Source: an uncultured Streptococcus sp.
Lineage (GTDB): Bacteria; Bacillota; Bacilli; Lactobacillales; Streptococcaceae
Assembly: GCF_938036805.1 (NCBI RefSeq)
Contig: NZ_CALHWC010000007.1
Location: forward strand, 1-13,372
DNA length: 13,372 nt
Direction of reading: 5' to 3'
Below are positions 5,475-12,557 of the stretch, piece after piece (the stretch's first letter is position 1; each line of letters opens with the position of its first letter). A program made the position numbers and the translations under genes. The notes beneath the pieces are model-generated. The model saw only the letters and a program-made list of their open reading frames with translations. It made no database searches and had not been told where the DNA came from.

Positions 5475-7271
5475 CTAACTTCTTCCCTCTTTATCTGATA
5501 AATTATTTCTTGTCCCATTTATCTTTATTAATATTTTTTTTATAATATACTTTATCGCACTACCTGGCCCTCGATAAATATATTTTAAGGCGCCTTTGAT
5601 TCCCCCGATATTATCAAAATTAATATAAGTATTAGGTAAAGTATCTGGACGAATATTTAAAACAGTATTATCTACAAATGGTGTGATATAGATATCATTT
5701 TTAGAAATAGCATAGTCAAATCTTTGTGACCAAGCTAAATAAACAAGAATTCTCTCGATAGAATGTAAAATAGTATGTTGCGGAAGAGGTTCCGAAGGAA
5801 TATCCTCATCTTGTAGATTTAAATCAAAGAGTGGTTTCAAGGCATCATACTTGAACCAAATGAATGTTCCATAACTCATAATAAAGGTATTTAATTTATT
5901 AAAGTCAATGGAACGATTAATGTTCATTCTCTCCCAAAGAATATTCATATCGTCAGCAAATTTATTTTCATTCCACGGATCCACAATCTTAGTATATCGG
6001 AAAAAAGTCGGGATATCTGCAATTACTAATCCCAAACGATCATCATTTTCCAACTTAGCCATAATTAAATCAGCCGGTTTTAGTAACATATCAAATAGCT
6101 CATTTCTCCATGAATCTCCTACCCAATATGGATATTCTGGAGATTTTTTAGTATGGAAATGCCCGATATAATCATAGGTACTCAATTCTTCTCTCAATTT
6201 AAGCATTGGGATAATATCTCGACCTTTATTTCCAGTAATATATATCTTCCCTGGTTGATTATGTTTTAATAAAACAGCTTCAATTTCTAATTTTTTCTTT
6301 TCTGAATCCGTAGTTAGGAAGAGGTCATAAGTAAAGTGAAAATTTTCAAATTGCTTTAAAAAGTCTTCTAGTAAGTCAACATAGTAGGTATGAAGATGTA
6401 CAGCAATTTTTTTAGTGTCTGAATATGTCTGTGAACTTTCCTCAATAACTTTGCGATCAAGTAAATAAGGTGGAGTTGGTAAACTCATATCTGACATGTG
6501 AGATAAGATAAATTCTACTGGATAGTTCGTTCTTTTCTCGATTTCCTTAAGCAAATAAGGAGCTAGATGCTGAGTTAAATCAAATGTTTTAACCTTGATG
6601 AACGGCACTCCTGCATCAAGCAAAACATGGGGATAATGAATAGTGAAATTGCTATGGAAAAACTTGTCATTTAATGGAATCGTATTGAGAATAGATTCAT
6701 AGTTAAATCCAGCATCCATGAATTTCTTGGTATAAAGAGTTTCATAATTATCAATTACCTTTTGAACATTTTCGAAACTCTCAACTGATTTCCAGAACTT
6801 TTGGAAAACACTAGATTCAACTAAGCGTTTTTTAAATGAAATAAAGTAAGATTGCAAATGTTCATGAATATAAATATCACCGGCTTTGATTCCTTGATGA
6901 TTAGTCATACCCCAAAAATCTACATTTGGGTTTGATTCATAGTTATCATAGATCGGTGCCATGTCCCAGAGTGGACCAAAACAAGTGTCATTCATAACAG
7001 TGACAGAATCATACTGTTTCAAGTTATCAAATCCAACAAATTTCATACCATCATGCCAAGCAGCAAAATCGTAACCTTTATTCTCACGTTGGATAAAATC
7101 ATCAATCAGGTGTTTATCACGAAGTTTTTGTACTTCACTTTCACTAAGACGACTATTTGAAATAAAAACTAATTTATCAAACAATGGTCTCATATGTTCA
7201 AGTTGATAAAATACATGCCGACTAATATGATCATATTTATTAAAATGAACATAAAGCAATAGACGTTTCAT
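5475..7271 (-). CDS. rgpF: Rhamnan synthesis protein F, two-domain rhamnosyltransferase (GacG/SccG)
   Basis: The 598-residue protein has two related RgpF-type halves. The first (about 1-270) carries YVHFNKYD, LVFISNS and ENKGYDFAAW (63-72), followed by YDSVTVMNDTCFGP. The second (about 287-550) carries AVHLHTYYVDLL, YDLFLTTDS and GNKGRDIIPM (347-356), followed by YDYIGHFHTKKSPEYPYW. This internal repeat fits a dual-site glycosyltransferase that polymerises the rhamnan backbone from dTDP-L-rhamnose at the inner membrane face. S. mutans RgpF and S. pyogenes GacG are the known counterparts. The C-terminal tail (about 556-585, KYIYRGPGSAIKYIIKKILI) is basic and hydrophobic and could sit on the membrane. 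ATG with AGGAG 8 bases before; it overlaps rgpE by 4 bases (ATGA). The stop is TAG, immediately followed in frame by the TTG of the next gene. Confidence 0.92.
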   Translation of the reverse strand: MKRLLLYVHFNKYDHISRHVFYQLEHMRPLFDKLVFISNSRLSESEVQKLRDKHLIDDFIQRENKGYDFAAWHDGMKFVGFDNLKQYDSVTVMNDTCFGPLWDMAPIYDNYESNPNVDFWGMTNHQGIKAGDIYIHEHLQSYFISFKKRLVESSVFQKFWKSVESFENVQKVIDNYETLYTKKFMDAGFNYESILNTIPLNDKFFHSNFTIHYPHVLLDAGVPFIKVKTFDLTQHLAPYLLKEIEKRTNYPVEFILSHMSDMSLPTPPYLLDRKVIEESSQTYSDTKKIAVHLHTYYVDLLEDFLKQFENFHFTYDLFLTTDSEKKKLEIEAVLLKHNQPGKIYITGNKGRDIIPMLKLREELSTYDYIGHFHTKKSPEYPYWVGDSWRNELFDMLLKPADLIMAKLENDDRLGLVIADIPTFFRYTKIVDPWNENKFADDMNILWERMNINRSIDFNKLNTFIMSYGTFIWFKYDALKPLFDLNLQDEDIPSEPLPQHTILHSIERILVYLAWSQRFDYAISKNDIYITPFVDNTVLNIRPDTLPNTYINFDNIGGIKGALKYIYRGPGSAIKYIIKKILIKINGTRNNLSDKEGRS

Positions 7272-8302
7272 TTACTTCTCCTAAAGAAATTAATAATTTT
7301 AGTTGGTATTGTCCATCTTCTCGAAGTAACAACACTGTTATATTGGTTTTGTAAGTCATCATATAAAATCTGTAAACGATTCAACTCATTTTGAAACTCT
7401 TGACTCTCTTTCTTCAAAACTTCAATATACTCATTTTGATCATGAGAAATTCGCGACACCTGATTCAGTCTTAAATCTAAGTCTTTTATCTGACGATCTT
7501 TTTTAAAAACTAAGACATCCAAATCACGATCCTTAACAAGCGCTAAGTGTGAGATTCTTTGAATATCCTGATCTGGATACTTGTTGAGATATTTAATTTG
7601 AGAATCCAAGATACCTGTGAACCGCTTTTCAGCAGTCTCCAATGTCATAGGTTTTGAATCGGACCCTAAATTCATACGATACACAGTGGTGGAATCACTC
7701 AAAAAAGAAATTTTAGTGCGTTTGAATAATTCAAGTTGTAACTCAAATGTATCGTCTGCGGCTGTATCGCTAATTTGAGCAGATACGTCTTGCATAAGTG
7801 CGGTATCAACCAACCAGGTTGAAGCCATCGTCATACCTTTCATAACAAGCATCTCTTCATAGGAATCAATCAAAGGAAGCGCCTTATTAGCAAAGGCATT
7901 TTTTTGGATAAGATTCCCGTCTAAGTCTATCATATCAAATTCAGTATTTGACCAAAGTGAATCAATTGAAGCATCCAACAAATCAACTTGCTTTTGAAGT
8001 TTTAATGGGTCAATCCAAAAATCATCACTATCACATCTTGCGATATATTGACCTTTAGCTTCTCGGCAAATTTTTTTCCAAGTTTTAGTAATGCCAAGGT
8101 TCACTTCATTACGAAAAGTTCTAACTTTTTCAGAAAACTTATTTTGATATTCTTGAATAATCTCATACGAATGATCTGTTGAAGCATCATCAATGATAAT
8201 AATCTCGAAATCAAAATTTGTTTTCTGATTGAGAAAGCTATCTATAGCCTCTCGTACCCAATCCCCCTTATTATAATTGGTACAAATAATTGATACTTTC
8301 AT
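7268..8302 (-). CDS. rgpE: GT2 glycosyltransferase with C-terminal coiled coil (RgpE/GacF position)
   Basis: The 344-residue protein has an N-terminal GT-A fold of family 2. It opens MKVSIICTNYNKGDWV, has the nucleotide-binding IIDDASTD (residues 36-43) and the metal-binding DSDDFW (91-96), and the domain ends near 240. A heptad-like, charged coiled coil (about 255-325) and a basic amphipathic tail (RRWTIPTKIINFFRRSK) follow, the latter probably peripheral membrane attachment. It holds the place of rgpE/gacF in the cluster; donor sugar and linkage cannot be read from sequence. RgpE of S. mutans has been tied to side-chain formation, so this could be the side-chain enzyme or another rhamnosyltransferase. 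ATG preceded by AAAGGGAAG; 19 bases after rgpD; ATGA overlap with rgpF. The symbol is by synteny, so moderately sure. Confidence 0.82.
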   Translation of the reverse strand: MKVSIICTNYNKGDWVREAIDSFLNQKTNFDFEIIIIDDASTDHSYEIIQEYQNKFSEKVRTFRNEVNLGITKTWKKICREAKGQYIARCDSDDFWIDPLKLQKQVDLLDASIDSLWSNTEFDMIDLDGNLIQKNAFANKALPLIDSYEEMLVMKGMTMASTWLVDTALMQDVSAQISDTAADDTFELQLELFKRTKISFLSDSTTVYRMNLGSDSKPMTLETAEKRFTGILDSQIKYLNKYPDQDIQRISHLALVKDRDLDVLVFKKDRQIKDLDLRLNQVSRISHDQNEYIEVLKKESQEFQNELNRLQILYDDLQNQYNSVVTSRRWTIPTKIINFFRRSK

Positions 8303-8321
8303 TCAAACTTCCCTTTTTCTC

Positions 8322-9524
8322 TTAAGAAAAACTCCACTTCCCATTTCTTTGAATAATACCAGTTGAAGAATCTTTAGCTGACTCATCATCTTCATCAATA
8401 TCATCCCTATTTAGAACAATAACTGGAATCTCATCAGTCGGAAGAAAGGCTAAAACTTGATTATTCTCATCCCTCACAGTAATTTCAAGTTTTAACTTAA
8501 TATCGTTTAGTCCTGCTAGTGAACACTGATAGTTTACCTTAACATCACCCTTGCCACTTGTTAAATTATCCATCGTATTATCATTATAAATCCAAATATT
8601 ACGATCAATATCTGTAAATGAGATAGCAATATAAGTCGGCACAGCTTCTAGCAAGGTATACGTCAAATCAAATGAAATTGGTTCATTTGGTGTAGCTCTT
8701 TTAGAAGACAATAGTGATAACTTCAAATTTTCAACAACTGAACCACTTCTTTCAATTCCCGGTTGATCTGAAGTGATTACTTGTTCTGTATTGTCAAAGC
8801 TATATTGATTGGCAACATCTCTAGGCTCACCCTTGGCTTTAATGTAACCATCTTCAATTAAAATAGCCTTATTACAATATTTCTTAACTGCTCCCATATC
8901 ATGGGTAACCAGAATAGTTGTTTTACCAGAATTCTTTCTTTCTAAGAAATAATCATTACATTTGCGCTGAAAGGCTTCGTCCCCCACAGCCAGAACCTCA
9001 TCCAAAATCAGAATGTCCCCTTGAGCCTTGATTGCAACTGAAAAGGCCAAGCGAACCTGCATCCCGCTAGAATAATTTTTGAGTTTTTGATTCATAAACT
9101 CACCTAGCTCAGCAAACTCCACGATATCATCGTACATGGCATCTACTTCTTCAGTTGAGAAGCCCAGCATAGCGCCATTCATATAGACATTTTCCCGGCC
9201 GGTCAGCTCTGGATTGAATCCGACACCTAGCTCGATAAAGGAAACCAGCTTACCATCAATGGTCACTGTGCCCTTTTCGGGAATATAAATCTCTGAGATA
9301 ATTTTAAGAAGAGTGGACTTGCCCGAACCATTTCGCCCGACAATCCCGTAAAAATCTCCCTTTTCCACTTCAAAGGAAATATCCTTTAGGACATGTTGTT
9401 CTTTGTAACCTTTGATTCCTCGAAATCGGTTAACTAGGCTTGTTCTTAAACTTTGTGTTGACTCTGTTGGCAGTTTAAAAAACTTACTGACATGGTCAAC
9501 TTTTACTGCAATATTATTTGACAT
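8322..9524 (-). CDS. rgpD: Polysaccharide ABC exporter, ATP-binding subunit (RgpD/GacE, Wzt-like)
   Basis: The 400-residue ATPase powers flipping of the lipid-linked polysaccharide across the membrane together with RgpC. Walker A is GRNGSGKST (63-71), the ABC signature YSSGMQ (151-156), Walker B ILILDE (171-176), and the H-loop histidine is in VTHD (His208). The C-terminal extension (about 250-385) has the length and beta-rich character of the Wzt-type carbohydrate-binding domain that recognises the polymer before export, and ends in an acidic stretch (DRDDIDEDDE-like). Its ATG overlaps the rgpC stop by one base (TAATG), a sign of translational coupling. GC content drops from about 48% in the ATPase core (9001-9060, 9181-9240) to about 28% in part of the C-terminal domain (8581-8640), suggesting a recombination joint inside the gene. 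Confidence 0.95.
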   Translation of the reverse strand: MSNNIAVKVDHVSKFFKLPTESTQSLRTSLVNRFRGIKGYKEQHVLKDISFEVEKGDFYGIVGRNGSGKSTLLKIISEIYIPEKGTVTIDGKLVSFIELGVGFNPELTGRENVYMNGAMLGFSTEEVDAMYDDIVEFAELGEFMNQKLKNYSSGMQVRLAFSVAIKAQGDILILDEVLAVGDEAFQRKCNDYFLERKNSGKTTILVTHDMGAVKKYCNKAILIEDGYIKAKGEPRDVANQYSFDNTEQVITSDQPGIERSGSVVENLKLSLLSSKRATPNEPISFDLTYTLLEAVPTYIAISFTDIDRNIWIYNDNTMDNLTSGKGDVKVNYQCSLAGLNDIKLKLEITVRDENNQVLAFLPTDEIPVIVLNRDDIDEDDESAKDSSTGIIQRNGKWSFS

Positions 9525-10333
9525 TATAGAATCTCCGCAAATCTCTTAGCATTTTTATTAAAGATATAATATCCAAGTCCAAATATCACTACTGGCAACA
9601 AATAAGGAATCAGAGCAATCCATGGATTTTCAATCAAATCCCATCCTCGCATGCTCCCTGAATAAATTGCAAAGTGGCGTAAATCTTGAATAATTTGTGC
9701 AATTGGATTTAGCATCATTAATTTTGCAAAAGTAACTTGTCCTCTCTGAAGAATAAAAGTCAGTGAATAAATGATTGGTGTCGCATATAAGCCTGCCTGC
9801 AGCACTACTTCCCAAATTGGACCAATATCGCGATATTTTACAAAGAGAGTAGAGAGCATAAAGGCAAAACCAGCCGACATTAAAACCAGCTCTAAAAACA
9901 AAGGAATGATGACTAACCATCCAAAACTAAATGAGACACCATTAATCAACGCAAAAACAAAAACCACCAATAGATTAATTGCATAGTTTATTGCCGCACC
10001 TGCAATAGCAGAATAGACAATAATCGACTTAGAGAAATTCAACTTTCGTAACAAGTCCCCTCTAGACACAATAGACATCATGCCCATATTGGTTGCTTCT
10101 GAGAAAAAGTTCCACGTCACCATTCCTAAGAGAAGCGATACTGCGTAATGAGGGGTACCATCATCGAAACGTAAAAAACGTACAAAAACTAAATACATGA
10201 CCGTAAATAGTAGTAGAGGTTTCAAAATAGACCATAAGTGGCCAATAAGAGAGCCTTGATAACGTAATTTAAAATCTGTTTTAATCATCTCTCTCAAGAG
10301 AATCCAGTTTTTTTGGCTAAAATAATCTAGCAT
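9524..10333 (-). CDS. rgpC: Polysaccharide ABC exporter, permease subunit (RgpC/GacD, Wzm-like)
   Basis: The 269-residue integral membrane protein has the layout of ABC-2 type transporters: an amphipathic N-terminal stretch (KNWILLREMIKTDFKLRYQGSLIGHLWSILKP) typical of polysaccharide/teichoic acid permeases, then about six hydrophobic segments (for example LLLFTVMYLVFVRFL, LLGMVTWNFFSEA, ALIPYLLPVVIFGLGYYIF). It forms the channel for the rhamnan on its undecaprenyl lipid carrier, with the ATPase encoded next. An AAGGAG ribosome binding site overlaps the end of rgpB, 5 bases upstream. The stop overlaps the next start by one base. Confidence 0.95.
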   Translation of the reverse strand: MLDYFSQKNWILLREMIKTDFKLRYQGSLIGHLWSILKPLLLFTVMYLVFVRFLRFDDGTPHYAVSLLLGMVTWNFFSEATNMGMMSIVSRGDLLRKLNFSKSIIVYSAIAGAAINYAINLLVVFVFALINGVSFSFGWLVIIPLFLELVLMSAGFAFMLSTLFVKYRDIGPIWEVVLQAGLYATPIIYSLTFILQRGQVTFAKLMMLNPIAQIIQDLRHFAIYSGSMRGWDLIENPWIALIPYLLPVVIFGLGYYIFNKNAKRFAEIL

Positions 10334-10338
10334 GTATA

Positions 10339-11274
10339 TTACTCCTTATAAGCAAATTTTGTGAGAATGAGCGTCGTGAAAACCAAAGTATGAAAGGCAC
10401 GATTTTTTCTGTAGCCATACTTTCGAATCCGTCGCAGTCGCTCTGCAAAAGGGGCTTCCATGATTGTCACAAAATGTTCAATAATTTCTCTATTTTCAGT
10501 TGTCAGAGGCTGGCTGAGAAGGTTGCGAGCCTGAGTCTGACTGTCTTTTATCAATTTCCAATATTTAGCAAATAGACGGCTAGGATGAATCCAGTTCTTC
10601 ACTCGCTTGCGTAAGGTTCGGGCTCCTAACACATTATTCGAATGTTGGCGGTAGAGTTCACCTGGCTGATCCAGATAAACGAGCTGTCCGAAAGCTGAAG
10701 CCAACAAGCCCAGATACCAATCGTGCATGAGCAGTTCGTGCTCCTCCTGCCCTGTCCACAAATCAGCCAGAGCACGGTTAATCATCGAAACGCCACCTGT
10801 CACCGTATTTTCCGTCAATTCTTGAATCAATTCTGTATTGGCATGGTCAGACTGCGTCCGAATCATACTTTCGTGAACAACATTTAGGTCCTGATCCACT
10901 ACTTTTAAATCCATATAAACCAACAAAGGTAAGGAAGCATCGTATTTCTCTGCTGCTGCTAACTGAATCGCCAACTTATCCGGCAACCAGACATCATCCT
11001 GATCGCTAAAAAAGTAAACATCCGAATCCTGATATTTAAGCAGACTATGAAAACTCTTAATGACACCCAAATTTTGAGCTTCTTCCGGATTGATAAAGAA
11101 AATCCGGCTATCTTGACGACAAAAGTCCTCAATCATCGCTCGTGTCCCATCACTAGAGCCGTCATCTCGAATCAAGAGCTGCCAATCCCTATAGGTTTGG
11201 GCTTGAATACTTTCAATCTGCTCTGCCAGAAACTGCTCCCCATTATAGGTAGACAGAAGAATAGTCACTTTCAT
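10339..11274 (-). CDS. rgpB: GT2 rhamnosyltransferase (RgpB/GacC)
   Basis: The 311-residue cytosolic GT-A enzyme of family 2 opens VTILLSTYNGEQFLAEQIES, with the nucleotide-binding RDDGSSDGT (36-44) and the metal-binding DQDDVW (91-96). The arrangement HDWYLGLLASAFGQLVYLDQPGEL at about 184-207 is typical of streptococcal rhamnosyltransferases. S. mutans RgpB and S. pyogenes GacC add rhamnose during backbone synthesis, and the position second in the cluster fits. The C-terminus (about 225-311) is basic and may contact the membrane. The ATG overlaps the rgpA stop (ATGA), so the two are probably translationally coupled, with AGGAG 11 bases upstream. Confidence 0.92.
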   Translation of the reverse strand: MKVTILLSTYNGEQFLAEQIESIQAQTYRDWQLLIRDDGSSDGTRAMIEDFCRQDSRIFFINPEEAQNLGVIKSFHSLLKYQDSDVYFFSDQDDVWLPDKLAIQLAAAEKYDASLPLLVYMDLKVVDQDLNVVHESMIRTQSDHANTELIQELTENTVTGGVSMINRALADLWTGQEEHELLMHDWYLGLLASAFGQLVYLDQPGELYRQHSNNVLGARTLRKRVKNWIHPSRLFAKYWKLIKDSQTQARNLLSQPLTTENREIIEHFVTIMEAPFAERLRRIRKYGYRKNRAFHTLVFTTLILTKFAYKE

Positions 11275-12419
11275 GATAAAAATAGCTCCTCGTATTCACC
11301 TACAATTTTTTCCCAGGTGTAGTTTTCTTTCATATTTTCTTTGGCCGCCTGACCTAGCTCAGAAAAGGCTGTTTGAGCATCTACTCGGTCAATCAGCTGG
11401 GCCAACTGCCCCTCTTCTTTTTGCCAATACAAAGCTGTTTCTTGGGCTACTTGATGGTTGAAGTCCACGTCCAAAACCAAATTAGCATCAGTCTGAGCCA
11501 GAGCTTCCAGAAGCCCGGGATTAGTTCCACCGACTTCGTGTCCATGCAAATAGGCAAAGGCTTGATTGCGGATATATTTGAGCAGTTCCTGATCATAAAC
11601 AGTCCCGACAAACTTAATCCGAGAATCCTTATCAAAACCCGTTTTTTGCTTGAGCTCTTCAAAATAAGGATTTCCCTCATGATTGCAGATAATCAGCAAG
11701 TCACGTTGGGTTTTGGATTTTATAAATTCCCGAATGATGGTCTCGTAGTTGTTTTCTGGCACAAAACGTCCAACAATCAAATAATATTCCTTTTCTCTGC
11801 TCTGCCATTTCTCAAAAAAATCACGCACGCAAGCATCCTGAGAGTCAAGAGAAGATAGCTGGAGATCTGTCCCATAAGCAATGAAAGCCTTCTTAGACCA
11901 AGGATAGGATTGTTTTATATAACTTTCAATTCCTTGGTTGTCCGCAATGACCAGATCAGCATGCTTGGTCATAAGCTTCTCAGAATATTTAAGATAGGCT
12001 TGAACCGGCTTAGGCCACTTAGCTCTCTTCCATTCCAGACCATCTGGATTAATAAAGAAAGTCCCGCCTGCTTTATGAATTTTATGTGCAAAAGGTGCCA
12101 CAAAGGCTCCGATCGTATTACCCAAAATATAAAAAATTGGACGCTTAATCTGCTGCTCTTGCACTAGCTTTAAAGAATAATTGATGGACATCATATCATA
12201 GGCGATCACCCGAGCCGGCCCTAATTTAGGAGCCTTAATGGTGAAGCAATCCACTCCCTTGTAATCAAAATGATGAAAAGCTTCATCATCCGACAAACAA
12301 GCTACATGATACTGGATTTTGGAAGAAACCTTATTTTCTACTAATTTTTCAACAAAGGTTTCAAATCCGCCATATTTAGCAGGAAGTCCGCGACTCCCGA
12401 TGATGAAGACATGTCTCAT
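11271..12419 (-). CDS. rgpA: GT4 rhamnosyltransferase that primes the rhamnan (RgpA/GacB)
   Basis: The 382-residue GT-B enzyme has an N-terminal DUF1972-type half (VFIIGSRGLPAKYGGFETFVE, residues 4-24, with the glycine-rich loop) and a C-terminal GT4 half (YLIVGRFVPENNYETIIREF, about 213-232; HGHEVGGTNPGLLEAL, 292-307, holding the E-x9-E nucleotide-sugar signature Glu295/Glu305). The segment LVIADNQGI puts an Asp at residue 160, as I recall for a catalytic Asp of GacB. GacB transfers the first L-rhamnose to GlcNAc-PP-undecaprenol, which commits the lipid-linked precursor to rhamnan; the same role is inferred. It is the first gene after the promoter at 12455-12483, with ribosome binding site GAGGAAA. 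The GlcNAc-lipid initiating enzyme (RgpG/GacO) is not in the window. Confidence 0.94.
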   Translation of the reverse strand: MRHVFIIGSRGLPAKYGGFETFVEKLVENKVSSKIQYHVACLSDDEAFHHFDYKGVDCFTIKAPKLGPARVIAYDMMSINYSLKLVQEQQIKRPIFYILGNTIGAFVAPFAHKIHKAGGTFFINPDGLEWKRAKWPKPVQAYLKYSEKLMTKHADLVIADNQGIESYIKQSYPWSKKAFIAYGTDLQLSSLDSQDACVRDFFEKWQSREKEYYLIVGRFVPENNYETIIREFIKSKTQRDLLIICNHEGNPYFEELKQKTGFDKDSRIKFVGTVYDQELLKYIRNQAFAYLHGHEVGGTNPGLLEALAQTDANLVLDVDFNHQVAQETALYWQKEEGQLAQLIDRVDAQTAFSELGQAAKENMKENYTWEKIVGEYEELFLS

Positions 12420-12454
12420 GCTTTTCCTCTATTCAAAGATTTACAATCTATTCT

Positions 12455-12483
12455 ATTATATCATTTTCTTGGTGATTTGTGGA
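12455..12483 (-). promoter_or_regulatory. Extended -10 promoter of the rgpA-gacH operon
   Basis: Minus strand: TATAAT (12455-12460) is a perfect -10, preceded by TGA (extended -10). A weaker -35, TCCACA (12478-12483), lies 17 bases upstream. The predicted start is near 12448, leaving a leader of about 28 nt before the rgpA ATG. It lies after the rmlD terminator, so rgpA can be expressed independently of rmlD. Confidence 0.8.
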
Positions 12484-12521
12484 ACTTTCAACAAGGTTCA
12501 TTAAGTTGTTTCACCCATAAA

Positions 12522-12550
12522 ATAGACTAGTTCATAGTGAACTAGTCTAT
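12522..12550 (-). terminator. Hairpin terminator after rmlD
   Basis: ATAGACTAGTTCA (12522-12534) and TGAACTAGTCTAT (12538-12550) form a perfect 13-bp stem with a 3-base loop, 7 bases after the rmlD stop. On the minus strand it is followed by a short T run (TTTT, 12522-12519), so it should act for rmlD, though the U-tract is short and read-through into rgpA is likely. Confidence 0.7.
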
Positions 12551-12557
12551 CAACGCT

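Noticed and set aside
11373..11858. Plus-strand open frame of 161 codons opposite rgpA
   Set aside because: Antisense to the conserved GT4 domain of RgpA, with no family resemblance and no promoter seen; best explained as chance in a GC-richer gene.
12522..12550. Perfect palindrome considered as an operator or mobile-element end
   Set aside because: Its position just after a stop codon and before a T run fits a terminator; no target-site duplication, transposase or second copy is visible.
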